This document shows, one piece after another, positions 7,891 through 17,270 of a DNA stretch of 64,000 nt. This DNA is from Paraburkholderia sp. GTDB taxonomy: Bacteria > Pseudomonadota > Gammaproteobacteria > Burkholderiales > Burkholderiaceae. The translations under genes and the position numbers were made by a program. Under the pieces are notes generated by a model, which was not told the DNA's origin, ran no database searches, and saw only the letters and a program-made list of their open reading frames with translations. Every line of letters starts with the position of its first letter. The first letter of the stretch is position 1. Where the stretch lies: contig NZ_SCRP01000002.1 of assembly GCF_004298475.1 (NCBI RefSeq), positions 186,001 through 250,000 of the forward strand, in the 5' to 3' direction.

Positions 7891-9342
7891 TCAGGCGATC
7901 TGCAGATCCTCGCGCCATTCGATGCGCCGCCAGGTCGATGTCGCCTTAACGGAAGATGCATCGCCGTGCGCGGCAGATCCCCACTCAGGGAATGCCGCGC
8001 GATTCACGCCGATACGCGGCACGAACAAGAGCGTCTCGCCGCTGAAAAGCAGCGGCACGTCGCGCTCCCAGGCGGGAATGCCCTGCCGCTGAAACAGATG
8101 CTTGAGCGTGCGGCTCACCCCCGCTGACGCGTCGCGCACGCGCTCGCCGCCGGAGCGCTCGCGCGCGACGAGCGGCTGGCTGGCGAGCAGCGCTTCAGGC
8201 ACTGCATCGGGATCGGCGGCGTCGGCCGGCGCGAACACGAAGGTGCCGCGCCACTGCGGCAAGCGCCAGATTTCCTCGCCGCGCCAGATCAGTTCGGCCG
8301 GTTCACGCGTCGATTGCGCAACGTTCGGCTCACGCGCCATCTCCCAGAAAACTTTCCCGCGATAGCAGCGTAGCCGTTGGCCGGCGTGATCGACACCCAA
8401 CGCATGATCGCCGCCGGTGCCGTCATCGCGGGCGATCTCGCGCAACTGGCGCAATGCGTCGGCGATACGCGCGGTCGACGCCGCAGGCAAACTGAGCGCG
8501 CGCATCCAGTAACGCAGTACGTTGAGCGCGCGCGCATCGTCGAGCGCGATCAGCTTCGCGTGCGACAGCGACTCGGCATCGTGGCCGACGGCGATATTGG
8601 CAAGGTCGATCTGGGCCAGCTCGTCGAGCAGGCGCTGCGCCGACGCCGCGTGCGCCGCCGTGCGCGCGAGTGCATCGCGATAGCCCGGAAAATGTGTGGC
8701 GAGCGCGGGAATCACGTCGTGGCGCAGCGCGTTGCGCGCGTAGCGCGTATCGACGTTCGATTCGTCCTCGACCCAGCGCACGCCGTGCGCATGCGCATAC
8801 GCCTCTAGTTGCGAGCGCAACAGATACAGGAACGGCCGCACGCGCGGCACGCCGCCAGCGGGCGTGCGCGCCGGCGCCATGGCGGCCAGGCCCGCGAGCC
8901 CTGCCCCGCGCAGCAACTGCAGCAGCACGGTCTCGGCCTGATCGTCGGCGTGCTGCGCGAGCCACAGCGACTGCGCGCCATGCACGGCGCACATCGCGTC
9001 GAGCGCGCCGTAACGCGCCTCGCGCGCCGCCGCCTCCACACCAGCGCGATCGTCGCGCGCCACTGCGATGTACCGCGCGTCGAACGCCACGCAGAGCGCG
9101 CTCGCCGTCGCCGCGCAATGCGCGAGCCACTGATCGGCGTTCGAACTCAGACCGTGATGCACGTGAAGCGCGACACAACGCGACGCGCCCGCGATGCGCA
9201 CAGCGGCATCGAGCAGCACGGACGAATCGACGCCGCCGCTATAGGCAACGGCAATGATGCTGTCGTTCGGGAGGCTGGAAAGCACGACGCCGAGCGCATC
9301 GAAAACGATGCGCCCGGCGTCGGTATCAGGATGGGCAGTCAC
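7891..9342 (-). CDS. tilS: tRNA(Ile)-lysidine synthase TilS
   Basis: 483-residue cytoplasmic enzyme that converts C34 of the CAU anticodon of tRNA-Ile2 to lysidine, using ATP and lysine, so that AUA is read as isoleucine. The PP-loop SGGVDSS lies at residues 35-41, followed by conserved HVHHGLSSNAD and QHADDQAETVLLQLLRGAGL. The C-terminal half carries the TilS substrate-binding regions (LKHLFQRQGIPAWERD). The start codon is GTG at 9342, 40 bases after accA. The cluster accA-tilS-lysC is characteristic of Burkholderiaceae and nearby betaproteobacteria. Confidence 0.95.
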   Translation of the reverse strand: MTAHPDTDAGRIVFDALGVVLSSLPNDSIIAVAYSGGVDSSVLLDAAVRIAGASRCVALHVHHGLSSNADQWLAHCAATASALCVAFDARYIAVARDDRAGVEAAAREARYGALDAMCAVHGAQSLWLAQHADDQAETVLLQLLRGAGLAGLAAMAPARTPAGGVPRVRPFLYLLRSQLEAYAHAHGVRWVEDESNVDTRYARNALRHDVIPALATHFPGYRDALARTAAHAASAQRLLDELAQIDLANIAVGHDAESLSHAKLIALDDARALNVLRYWMRALSLPAASTARIADALRQLREIARDDGTGGDHALGVDHAGQRLRCYRGKVFWEMAREPNVAQSTREPAELIWRGEEIWRLPQWRGTFVFAPADAADPDAVPEALLASQPLVARERSGGERVRDASAGVSRTLKHLFQRQGIPAWERDVPLLFSGETLLFVPRIGVNRAAFPEWGSAAHGDASSVKATSTWRRIEWREDLQIA

Positions 9343-9382
9343 AGCGTGACGGCGCGTTCGCGCCGGCCATTAGACGCGAGGC

Positions 9383-10354
9383 TTACGCGCCCGGCGTCGT
9401 TTCCTTGAACTTGCCGTAGGCCATCAGGCGCTCGTAACGACGCTCCTTCAGATCGGCGATGCTCATGCCCTGGAACTGGCGCAGCGAGTCGGAGAGCGCG
9501 CGGCGCAGCAATGCGGCCATGCCCTTCGGATCGCGATGCGCGCCGCCGAGCGGCTCGTTCACGATCTTGTCGATGAGACCGAGCGCCTTCAGGCGGTGCG
9601 CGGTGAGGCCAAGCGCTTCCGCAGCCTCCGGTGCCTTCGCGGCGCTCTTCCACAGAATCGACGCGCAGCCTTCCGGCGAAATAACCGAGTAGGTCGAGAA
9701 TTGCAGCATCAGCACGGTATCGGCCACTGCAATTGCGAGCGCGCCGCCCGAGCCGCCTTCACCGATGATGGTCGTGATGATCGGCGTCTTCAGTTCGGCC
9801 ATCACGTACAGGTTGCGGCCAATCGCTTCCGACTGACCGCGCTCTTCCGCGCCGATGCCCGGGTAGGCGCCCGGCGTGTCGACGAACGAGAAGATCGGCA
9901 GACCGAATTTCTCGGCTAGGCGCATCAGGCGCTCGGCCTTGCGATAGCCTTCGGGGCGCGGCATGCCGAAGTTGCGCGCAGCGCGCTCCTTCGTGTCGCG
10001 GCCCTTTTGCTGCCCCATCACCATGCAGGCCTGGCCGTTGAAGCGCGCGAGGCCGCCGACGATCGCCAGGTCGTCCGCGTACGCGCGGTCGCCGTGCAGT
10101 TCGTGAAAATCGGTGAACAGCTCGTGAACGTAGTCGAGCGTGTAGGGACGCTGCGGATGGCGCGCGATCTGCGAGACCTGCCACGGGCTCAGGCTCGCAT
10201 AGAGGTCCTTCGTGAGCAGCTGGCTTTTCTTCGAAAGCCGGTCGATCTCCTCCGAGATATCGACGGCCGAGTCGTCCTGAACGAAGCGCAGTTCTTCGAT
10301 TTTCGCTTCGAGTTCAGCGATCGGCTGTTCGAAATCCAGAAACGTGGTTTTCAT
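9383..10354 (-). CDS. accA: Acetyl-CoA carboxylase carboxyltransferase subunit alpha
   Basis: 323-residue alpha subunit of the carboxyltransferase that transfers CO2 from biotin to acetyl-CoA, committing carbon to fatty acids; it works with AccD as an alpha2beta2 complex. The N-terminal helices ([20 protein letters not shown]) and the crotonase-type core with [11 protein letters not shown] and [20 protein letters not shown] are intact. The start MKTTFLDF at 10354 is chosen because it matches the family N-terminus; an in-frame upstream start at 10372 would add six residues. A TAGAAT (-10 like) sits at 10388-10393 on the coding strand. Confidence 0.96.
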   Translation of the reverse strand: MKTTFLDFEQPIAELEAKIEELRFVQDDSAVDISEEIDRLSKKSQLLTKDLYASLSPWQVSQIARHPQRPYTLDYVHELFTDFHELHGDRAYADDLAIVGGLARFNGQACMVMGQQKGRDTKERAARNFGMPRPEGYRKAERLMRLAEKFGLPIFSFVDTPGAYPGIGAEERGQSEAIGRNLYVMAELKTPIITTIIGEGGSGGALAIAVADTVLMLQFSTYSVISPEGCASILWKSAAKAPEAAEALGLTAHRLKALGLIDKIVNEPLGGAHRDPKGMAALLRRALSDSLRQFQGMSIADLKERRYERLMAYGKFKETTPGA

Positions 10355-10438
10355 GTGTTGGAATCCTTGCACTTGCCGGCAGCGCGTATTCTAACCGCGA
10401 CTGCCCGCATCGAAACGGGCGCAGAACTATCGGTTGGC

Positions 10439-10456
10439 GATTGACGATAGTCAATC
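10439..10456. repeat. Perfect inverted repeat in the alkA-accA spacer
   Basis: GATTGAC and GTCAATC separated by GATA, a 7-bp perfect dyad upstream of accA. It could be an operator or a short RNA hairpin. No poly-T tract follows on either strand. Confidence 0.6.
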
Positions 10457-10466
10457 ACTTAACCGC

Positions 10467-10494
10467 ATTCGCACCTTCAAATTCGCACCTTCAA
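10467..10494. repeat. 14-bp perfect tandem duplication
   Basis: Two adjacent identical copies of ATTCGCACCTTCAA in the spacer between the alkA-type gene and accA, 11 bases from the dyad at 10439. Confidence 0.92.
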
Positions 10495-10519
10495 ATGCCG
10501 TCAAACCGAAGCACGCGGC

Positions 10520-11482
10520 TCACGCGGGCTCGAGACTGCGCCACATATACCACGTCGCGACGGTACGCCACGGCTCCCAGTTGGCCGCGACTTCGCGTGC
10601 TTCGCTGCGCGTGACCGGTTCGCCGCTGAAGTAGTTGACGCTGATCGCGCGGATCAGTCCGAGGTCGTCGAGCGGCAGCACATTCGGACGCGCGAGATTG
10701 AAAATCAGGAACATCTCCGCAGTCCAGCGGCCGATGCCGCGAATCTGCGTAAGCTCGGCGATCACGGCCTCGTCGTCCATCGACTTCCACTTGCCGACGT
10801 GCAATGCGCCCGACACGAAGTGTTGCGCAAGGTCAAGAATGTATTCCGTCTTGCGCTTCGACAGTCCGCATGCCGCGAGCTTCTCGTGACCGAGCTTCAG
10901 GAACTGCTGCGGCACGAGCCTGGGGCACGCATCTTCGACACGCCGCCACATCGCCTGCGCAGCCGCCGTCGAAATCTGCTGGCCGACCACCGAGCGTGCG
11001 AGCGTGACGAACGGATCGTCCTGGCTCATGAGATGCACGGGGCCGAACTTCGGAATCAGCTTCTTGAGAATGCGGTCGCGCTTGACGAGATCGGCGCATG
11101 CGCGATCCCAGTAGTCGGGGCGCTGCACTTCAAGCTCGAACGCGTCAGACAGATGATCAGCCGATGCATCGAGCGCCGCTGCGCCATCGGGCTGGGCCGC
11201 GGGCGCGGCATGCAGCGCGTCGGCATCGAGCGGCACCTGTGCGCCGTTGGCCTTCATGCGCGCCGATTTCGCGCCCGCTTTGGGCGCCGGCTTCGCCTCG
11301 CCGTTGAGCGCTGCCCCGCTTTGCTTGCCAGCCGTCTTGTTGGCCGGCGCCGTCTTGCCATCGAGCACGTCTTTTGCGGTCTTCGCCGCCGCGGCGCCGC
11401 GCACCGCGCGCTTGCCCGCCTCGCCTGCCGCGCTCGTTAGTGACGCAGACCGCCTTGCCTGCGTCTTTGTGGCCGTTACCAT
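10520..11482 (-). CDS. DNA-3-methyladenine glycosylase, AlkA-type (HhH-GPD)
   Basis: 320-residue base-excision enzyme expected to remove alkylated purines from DNA. The helix-hairpin-helix (ITQIRGIGRWTAEMF) and the catalytic-aspartate region (NVLPLDDLGLIRA) are both present around residues 240-280. RSVVGQQISTAAAQAMW marks the N-terminal part of the catalytic fold. The first 110 residues are a low-complexity Ala/Lys-rich extension not found in typical AlkA proteins, probably disordered and basic. There is a 47-base gap to cysS upstream. The exact base preference cannot be read from sequence. Confidence 0.9.
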   Translation of the reverse strand: MVTATKTQARRSASLTSAAGEAGKRAVRGAAAAKTAKDVLDGKTAPANKTAGKQSGAALNGEAKPAPKAGAKSARMKANGAQVPLDADALHAAPAAQPDGAAALDASADHLSDAFELEVQRPDYWDRACADLVKRDRILKKLIPKFGPVHLMSQDDPFVTLARSVVGQQISTAAAQAMWRRVEDACPRLVPQQFLKLGHEKLAACGLSKRKTEYILDLAQHFVSGALHVGKWKSMDDEAVIAELTQIRGIGRWTAEMFLIFNLARPNVLPLDDLGLIRAISVNYFSGEPVTRSEAREVAANWEPWRTVATWYMWRSLEPA

Positions 11483-11529
11483 CCTGCCTCCTGCCTCGCG
11501 AATCGATCAGTGGAAACTGGACAGCCCGC

Positions 11530-12927
11530 TCAAACGCGGCGCCACTCGGTCAATCCGCCCGGTTTGTCTTCCAGCGCGACACCGGCATCGAGCAGTTCGG
11601 CCCGGATCCGGTCCGCCTCCGCATACTGCTTCGCCTGCTTCGCGGCGGCGCGCGCGGCGATCTTCGCTTCGATTGCGGCGACGTCGAGCGCGCCTGCTTC
11701 GGCCGCGCCCACCGCCTGCTGCAGAAACACGCGCGGCTCGCGCACCAGAAGCCCCATCACGCGCGCGAGGCGTTGCAGCTGACGCGCGAGCACCGCATCG
11801 CGCGTCCGGTTCACTTCAGTTGCAAGATCGAACAGCACGGCAATCGCGACCGGCGTATTGAAGTCGTCGTTCATCGCCGCGCGAAAACGCTGCGCATACG
11901 GCTCGTTCCAGTCGAGTTCGCCCGCATCCGGCGTTACGTCCTTCAGCGCCGTGTAAAGACGCGTGAGCGCGTTGCGTGCATCGTCGAGGTGCACGTCGCT
12001 GTAGTTCAACGGTGAACGATAGTGCGCGCGCGCCATGAAGAAGCGCACCACTTCGGCATCGTATTTCGCCAGCACGTCGCGGATCGTGAAGAAGTTGCCG
12101 AGCGACTTCGACATCTTCTCATTGTCGATCTGCACGAAACCGTTATGCATCCAGTAGTTGACGAACGTCTTGCCGGTTGCACCTTCGCTTTGCGCAATCT
12201 CATTCTCATGGTGCGGAAACTGCAGATCCTGGCCGCCGCCATGAATGTCGAAATGCTCGCCGAGTAATGCGCAGCCCATCGCCGAGCATTCGATATGCCA
12301 GCCCGGACGTCCGCGGCCATAGTTCGAATCCCAGCTCGTATCGGCCGGCTCTTGCGGCTTTGCCTGCTTCCAGAGAACGAAGTCGAGCGGATCCTGCTTG
12401 GCGTCGTTGGCGGCCACGCGCTCGCCCGCGCGCAAGTCTTCGATCGACTTGCCAGAGAGCGCACCGTAGTTCGCGAACTTGCGCACCGCGTAATTCACGT
12501 CGCCGTCCGTGCCCTGATACGCGTAGCCATTTTTCTCCAGCATGCCGATCATGTCGAGCATCTGCGGGATGTATCGCGTCGCACGCGGCTCGTGATCGGG
12601 ACGCGCCACGCCGAGCGCATCGGCGTCTTCGTGAAGCGCGTCGATGAAGCGGTCGGTGAGCGACTTGATCGTCTCGCCGTTTTCCACCGCGCGGCGAATG
12701 ATCTTGTCGTCGATATCGGTGATATTACGCACGTACGTCACGTTATAACCGAGCGCGCGCAGCCATCGCTGGACGATATCGAATACCACCATCACACGCG
12801 CGTGGCCAACGTGACAATAGTCATACACCGTCATACCGCAGACGTACATTCTTACGACGCCGGGCTCGAGGGGCACGAAAGGCTGCTTGTCACGTGCGAG
12901 CGTGTTGTAGATGCGCAGTGATTCCAT
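11530..12927 (-). CDS. cysS: Cysteinyl-tRNA synthetase
   Basis: 465-residue class I aminoacyl-tRNA synthetase that charges tRNA-Cys. The HIGH-type motif is CHVGHARVM (38-46), and Cys30 is the first zinc ligand. [20 protein letters not shown] and [13 protein letters not shown] supply the other zinc and substrate contacts, and [10 protein letters not shown] is the KMSKS loop. The C-terminal DALR-like and anticodon-binding regions are complete. It starts with ATG at 12927 and is divergent from the TPR gene at 13169. It heads the minus-strand run cysS-alkA-accA-tilS-lysC. Confidence 0.97.
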   Translation of the reverse strand: MESLRIYNTLARDKQPFVPLEPGVVRMYVCGMTVYDYCHVGHARVMVVFDIVQRWLRALGYNVTYVRNITDIDDKIIRRAVENGETIKSLTDRFIDALHEDADALGVARPDHEPRATRYIPQMLDMIGMLEKNGYAYQGTDGDVNYAVRKFANYGALSGKSIEDLRAGERVAANDAKQDPLDFVLWKQAKPQEPADTSWDSNYGRGRPGWHIECSAMGCALLGEHFDIHGGGQDLQFPHHENEIAQSEGATGKTFVNYWMHNGFVQIDNEKMSKSLGNFFTIRDVLAKYDAEVVRFFMARAHYRSPLNYSDVHLDDARNALTRLYTALKDVTPDAGELDWNEPYAQRFRAAMNDDFNTPVAIAVLFDLATEVNRTRDAVLARQLQRLARVMGLLVREPRVFLQQAVGAAEAGALDVAAIEAKIAARAAAKQAKQYAEADRIRAELLDAGVALEDKPGGLTEWRRV

Positions 12928-13168
12928 AAAGAAGATGGATACGTGGTTCGAAGAAAATCCGCAACGGCGTCGATCGCTGCCGGCCGGTGCGACGCACCGC
13001 GGCGCTCAGGCTGCAATCTGGGCGGAGACGACCACGAGGAGCAAAGACAGCCAGGCGTCTCACGCTGCGCGCCCGGAACATACCGGATGCAACCGGAACA
13101 AGCGCGCGACGAAAACGCACAGACCTTTTGTTAGAATGGCTCGGAGTATAACACCGCGAACTCACCCT

Positions 13169-13882
13169 ATGAAACCTTCCAGCGGCCGCGCGCCTCGCGT
13201 TGCGACCCTTGCCGCAGCGGCGCTTGCGAGCGTCGCGTTCGTCCTTGGCAGCGCGCAAATCGCACAGGCTGCGACGCTTGCGACGACGGACAGCACGCCC
13301 GAAGCCGACAGCGCCATCGCGCAGCATAACTGGGCGGCAGCGCTCGAAGCCCTCGACGCGCGCATCAAGACCAACCCGCGCGACGTGCAGGCGAAGTTCA
13401 AGCGCGCCACGATCCTCGCGCGCCTCAATCGCGACGACGACGCAATCGAGGCGTTCGCCGCGCTCACGCAGCAATATCCCGAACTGCCCGAGCCGTACAA
13501 CAATCTCGCGGCGCTCTATGCGAAGCACGGCCGCTTCGAAGATGCGCGCGTCGCGCTGGAAACGGCGGTCAAGGCGAACCCGTCCTATGGGCTTGCCTGG
13601 GAAAACCTCGGCGACCTCTATCTGCGCCTGGCCGATGCGTCATACCGACACGCAACGGCGCTCGGCCATGCAAGCAGCACGACGCAGCAGCGCCTCAGCG
13701 ACCTTCAGAATATCGTCGCGCCGTCCAGGACGTCGGGGAAGCCGCACGCGGCGCACGCGGCACAAGCGGCAGCCGAGAGCGCCGCGCCTGTCGCTTCGCC
13801 CGTGCTGAACAGCCCGACATTCCAGTTCGGCGGCCCGAGCGGGCCGCTCGCGATGCCGCCGTTCATGGCACCTTCGCAGTAA
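13169..13882 (+). CDS. Exported tetratricopeptide-repeat protein
   Basis: 237-residue protein with a signal peptide (TLAAAALASVAFVLGSAQIA, cleavage near residue 34), so the product should be periplasmic. Residues 50-150 contain about three TPR units, with NWAAALEALDARIKTNPRD, YPELPEPYNNLAALYAKHGR and NPSYGLAWENLGDLYLRLAD as consecutive motifs. The tail is Ala/Pro-rich. TPR proteins usually act as scaffolds; the partner is unknown. The start is set at 13169, where the signal peptide begins; an upstream in-frame extension from 12911 has no such logic and overlaps cysS. The gene lies 67 bases before ppiA. Confidence 0.85.
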   Translation: MKPSSGRAPRVATLAAAALASVAFVLGSAQIAQAATLATTDSTPEADSAIAQHNWAAALEALDARIKTNPRDVQAKFKRATILARLNRDDDAIEAFAALTQQYPELPEPYNNLAALYAKHGRFEDARVALETAVKANPSYGLAWENLGDLYLRLADASYRHATALGHASSTTQQRLSDLQNIVAPSRTSGKPHAAHAAQAAAESAAPVASPVLNSPTFQFGGPSGPLAMPPFMAPSQ

Positions 13883-13949
13883 GCCGCGTCGCGCTGCACA
13901 CGCAGCGCCGCACCCTGTTTTTCCGCTACCCGCTTTTCCGAGGATACTC

Positions 13950-14531
13950 ATGAAATGGTTGATGTTGGCGCTCGGCAGCGCCGCCCTGATCGCGAACGCG
14001 CCCGCCTTTGCACAACCGGTTGCGCAGGCCGCGCATCCGCAGGTGCTGATCAAGACCAGCGAGGGCGACATCCGCGTCGAGCTCTATCCCGAGAAAGCGC
14101 CGAAGACCGTCGACAACTTCCTCCAGTACGTGAAGTCAGGCCAGTACAACGGCACGATTTTCCACCGCGTGATCCGCGGGTTCATGATCCAGGGCGGCGG
14201 CTACACGACGAGCTATGTCGAGAAACCCACGCGCGCGCCGATCCCGCTCGAGAGCAAGACCGGCCTGAAGAACGTGACCGGCACGATCGCGATGGCGCGC
14301 ACGGGCGACCCGGATTCGGCGACGGCGCAGTTCTTCATCAACACCGTCGATAATGCCGGCCTCGACTATCCGAATCCGGACGGCAACGGCTACGCCGTGT
14401 TCGGCAAGGTCACCCAGGGCATGGACGTCGTATCGAAGATCGAAGCGGCGCCCACCACCACGCGCGGCCCGATGTCCGACGTGCCGCAAACGCAAATCGT
14501 GATTCAGTCGGCGACCGTCGTCGGCAAATAA
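13950..14531 (+). CDS. ppiA: Periplasmic peptidyl-prolyl cis-trans isomerase (cyclophilin A type)
   Basis: 193-residue cyclophilin with a signal peptide (MKWLMLALGSAALIANAPAF, cleavage after residue 21), hence periplasmic. It catalyses proline isomerisation during folding of exported proteins. Active-site signatures are [27 protein letters not shown] and YAVFGKVTQGMDVV. AGGA lies 9 bases before the ATG. It is followed after 116 bases by a cytoplasmic paralogue, and the catalytic cores are clearly related. Confidence 0.93.
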   Translation: MKWLMLALGSAALIANAPAFAQPVAQAAHPQVLIKTSEGDIRVELYPEKAPKTVDNFLQYVKSGQYNGTIFHRVIRGFMIQGGGYTTSYVEKPTRAPIPLESKTGLKNVTGTIAMARTGDPDSATAQFFINTVDNAGLDYPNPDGNGYAVFGKVTQGMDVVSKIEAAPTTTRGPMSDVPQTQIVIQSATVVGK

Positions 14532-14647
14532 AAAATAACGCCCCACTCATCGCACGGCGCAGCGCCGGCACACGCGAGAGCGCAACGCTTCGCCTCGTGC
14601 CGCTGCCGCGCCGTCCAATCACCCCTGCCACAGCAAAGGATTGAATC

Positions 14648-15142
14648 ATGGTCGAACTGCATACGAACCACGGCGTCATCAAGCTCGAACTCAACGCCGA
14701 AAAGGCCCCGAAGACGGTCGAAAACTTCCTCGCCTATGTGACGAAGGGCCACTACGACGGCACCGTCTTCCACCGCGTCATCGACGGTTTCATGATCCAG
14801 GGCGGCGGCTTCGAAGCCGGCATGAAGCAAAAGCCCACTGATGCCCCGATCGAAAACGAAGCGAACAACGGCCTGAAGAACGAGCGCGGCTCGATTGCGA
14901 TGGCGCGCACCAACGACCCGCATTCGGCATCGGCCCAGTTCTTCATCAACGTCGCCGACAACGACTTCCTGAACCACTCGTCGCCGTCGCCGCAAGGCTG
15001 GGGCTACGCCGTGTTCGGCAAGGTCGTCGAGGGCCTCGAAGTCGTCGACAAGATCAAGAAGGTCAAGACCGGCTCGAAGGGCTTCCATCAGGACGTGCCG
15101 GTCGACGACGTCGTGATCGAGAAGGCTGTCATCGTCGACTGA
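14648..15142 (+). CDS. ppiB: Cytoplasmic peptidyl-prolyl cis-trans isomerase (cyclophilin B type)
   Basis: 164-residue cyclophilin without a signal peptide, so cytoplasmic. [15 protein letters not shown] holds the catalytic Arg and the conserved Phe/Gln positions. [18 protein letters not shown] and [20 protein letters not shown] complete the active-site groove. AAAGGA precedes the ATG by 7 bases. The gene is 24 bases upstream of lpxH. The unusual feature is its tandem placement with ppiA, which suggests an old duplication in which one copy gained an export signal. Confidence 0.95.
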   Translation: MVELHTNHGVIKLELNAEKAPKTVENFLAYVTKGHYDGTVFHRVIDGFMIQGGGFEAGMKQKPTDAPIENEANNGLKNERGSIAMARTNDPHSASAQFFINVADNDFLNHSSPSPQGWGYAVFGKVVEGLEVVDKIKKVKTGSKGFHQDVPVDDVVIEKAVIVD

Positions 15143-15166
15143 CAACACACCGCGCACGCTTCATTC

Positions 15167-15964
15167 ATGCTGCAGGAAAAGGCACTACGACACGCCGCTG
15201 CGGGCGTACCTGGCGAGGGCAAGCGCCCTCACGCGGCACGCCCGTTCATGTTCATTTCGGACCTGCATCTGAATGAGGCGATTCCGCGCACGGTCGCCGC
15301 GTTCGAGCGTTTTATCCGCGTCACTGCCGATCACGCGGACTCGGTGTTCATTCTCGGCGACCTCTTCGAATACTGGATCGGCGACGATATGCTCGACGAT
15401 CCATTCGTCGCGCGCATGACCGCGCTGCTGCACTCGCTTTCGGAGCGCGGCATCGCACTCTACGTCATGCACGGCAATCGCGACTTCCTGATGGGCAGGC
15501 GCTTCATGAAAGCGTCGGGCGCAATCTGGCTGACCGATCCGATCGCGATCATGGCTTTCGGCACGCGCATCGCGCTCGCGCACGGCGACGCGCTGTGCAC
15601 CGAGGATCACGGCTACCAGCTGTTCCGCAAGTTCGCGCGCAATTGCCTCGTGCAACTGCTCTTTCTCGCGTGGCCGCTGCGCTGGCGGCGCGCGCTCGCC
15701 GAGAAGATGCGGAGCAAAAGCGAAGCAGGCCGTTCGCGGCCCATCCTGCCGCGCTACGACGTGACGGCGCGCGGCGTCGCGGCGCTCTTCAAGCGCAGCC
15801 GCGCAGGGACGATCATTCACGGTCATACGCACCGCCCGGCCCGCCACGAGGAACCCGGCGGCGTGCGCTGGGTGCTGCCCGACTGGGATCTCGATCACGG
15901 CAAGCCGCGTGGCGGCTATCTGCGCGTCGATGCGGAGGGATTCAGGATGATGCCGCTCGAGTGA
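15167..15964 (+). CDS. lpxH: UDP-2,3-diacylglucosamine hydrolase LpxH
   Basis: 265-residue peripheral membrane metallophosphoesterase that cleaves UDP-2,3-diacylglucosamine to lipid X in lipid A synthesis. Metal ligands appear in order: SDLHL (31-35), GDLFEYWIGDD, MHGNRDFLMGRR, AHGDALCTEDHGYQ and IHGHTHRPARH. The start at 15167 gives an N-terminal extension of about 27 residues before the first strand. A start at 15248 (MFISDLHL) would also give a complete enzyme, and neither has a convincing ribosome-binding site. Confidence 0.94.
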   Translation: MLQEKALRHAAAGVPGEGKRPHAARPFMFISDLHLNEAIPRTVAAFERFIRVTADHADSVFILGDLFEYWIGDDMLDDPFVARMTALLHSLSERGIALYVMHGNRDFLMGRRFMKASGAIWLTDPIAIMAFGTRIALAHGDALCTEDHGYQLFRKFARNCLVQLLFLAWPLRWRRALAEKMRSKSEAGRSRPILPRYDVTARGVAALFKRSRAGTIIHGHTHRPARHEEPGGVRWVLPDWDLDHGKPRGGYLRVDAEGFRMMPLE

Positions 15965-16065
15965 GCGGCATCGAAAGACCGGCTGGCAAACGGCGCAGAT
16001 CGAACAGCGCTGCGTTTGCGTAGCCGGATAGAGGCAGTGCGCGCAAAGCGCGGGCCGTACGCGGG

Positions 16066-16929
16066 CTAGCGCGCTTCGTCGTCTCGCCCTTTGATCTGAA
16101 GGATGTTTTTCGCAATGCCGCGCACGATGTTGACCTCCTCGCGCTCGAGGCCGGAGCGTGCGAAGAGCCGCCGCAGCCGCGACATCAGTTTCTTCGGATT
16201 GGCCGGATCGAGAAAGCCGAGCGAGATCAACGCGTTCTCGAGATGGACGTACATGCGCTCGATGTCGTCGCTCGTGGCGAGCGGAGACCCCGCGGACACG
16301 GCGCCCGCAGCGGGAAGCGCGGCCCCCGCTTCGCCCGCGGCGAGGTACGCGAGCCGAAGCTCGTAGGCAAGCACCTGGACCGCCTGCGCGAGATTGAGCG
16401 AGCTGTACGCCGGATTCGCCGGAATATGGGCGAGCGCGCTGCAGCGCTCGACATCGTCGTTCGAGAGGCCCGTGCGCTCATTGCCGAACACGATCGCAAT
16501 ATCGCCGTGCGCGCCCACCTGGCGGGCGGCGTCCTGCACCGCCTCGCGCGGCGTGCCGGGCGGCGGCCCGTACTCGCGCGTGCGCGACGTCATCGCAAGC
16601 GACCAGCGCGTGCCCGCGAGCGCGTCCGCGAGCGTCGGCACGACGTGGGCGCCCGCCAGCACATCGTCGGCGCCGCTTGCCATCGCGACGGCATCGGGGT
16701 CGCTCTGCGCCTGCGGCACGCGCGGCGAGACAAGCACGAGCCGCGAAAAGCCCATCGTTTTGAGCGCGCGCGCAGCCGCGCCGATATTGCCGGGATGGCT
16801 CGGCTCGACAAGCACGAAACGCGTGGAAGTGAAGCCGCCGCGCAGCGGCTCGTGGGCGTCGCCTGAGGCGGCGTGAAGATCGGAATGCACCAAAATAAGT
16901 CTCGAACGGCAGCGAATTGAAACGAACAC
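16066..16929 (-). CDS. trmJ: tRNA (cytidine/uridine-2'-O-)-methyltransferase TrmJ
   Basis: 287-residue SPOUT-class methyltransferase that 2'-O-methylates position 32 of several tRNAs using S-adenosylmethionine. The fold is marked by LVEPSHPGNIGAAARALKTM near the N-terminus, VLVSPRVP, IVFGNERTGLSNDDV and IPANPAYSSLNLAQAVQVLA, which form the knotted cofactor site. The C-terminal part (RLRRLFARSGLEREEVNIVR) is the TrmJ-specific extension. The frame opens at a GTG (16929); a second GTG at 16890, 13 codons later, is an equally possible start and leaves the domain intact. The gene is divergent from suhB. Confidence 0.93.
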   Translation of the reverse strand: MFVSIRCRSRLILVHSDLHAASGDAHEPLRGGFTSTRFVLVEPSHPGNIGAAARALKTMGFSRLVLVSPRVPQAQSDPDAVAMASGADDVLAGAHVVPTLADALAGTRWSLAMTSRTREYGPPPGTPREAVQDAARQVGAHGDIAIVFGNERTGLSNDDVERCSALAHIPANPAYSSLNLAQAVQVLAYELRLAYLAAGEAGAALPAAGAVSAGSPLATSDDIERMYVHLENALISLGFLDPANPKKLMSRLRRLFARSGLEREEVNIVRGIAKNILQIKGRDDEAR

Positions 16930-17270
16930 GTATGCGTATGGTAGCGCGCCTTGCGGCTGGCCCGCAGGCCGATGCGGAACGCGTCAAGCAAGACCCGGCC
17001 GGACTCGGGTAAAATGCCGGATTCGCACGCGGTTGCGCTCCTCTTTTCGGTGAGCGCAAGGCGTCGGCGCCCTTTATCGACGGCTTACTAACGGCTTGTC
17101 GGCGGGCGCCGGCATCCGGCCGACCGGCCCGCCGCACCTCGCTCTTATTCAATTCGTCTCCGTTGGCGGGACAGGTCCGCGCAAGCGCCTGTCCATCGTT
17201 AGACGCTTTTATCTTCTGCAAACTGGCGCGCCGCCCCGTGGCACGCGCCGGATAAAAAGGATCCAGGCTC
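16930..17270 (+). promoter_or_regulatory. Structured leader/promoter region of suhB
   Basis: 341 bases between the divergent trmJ and suhB genes. A TAAAAT at 17010-17015 may be the -10 box. The putative leader then holds four strong dyads: TTGCGCTC/GAGCGCAA (17033-17040 with 17052-17059), GGCGGGC/GCCCGCC (17101-17107 with 17127-17133), GGACAGG/CCTGTCC (17169-17175 with 17188-17194) enclosing CGC-GCAA-GCG with a GNRA-type tetraloop, and GGCGCG/CGCGCC (about 17225-17249) near the ribosome-binding site. AAGGA precedes the ATG by about 10 bases. No gene is visible here. Confidence 0.5.
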
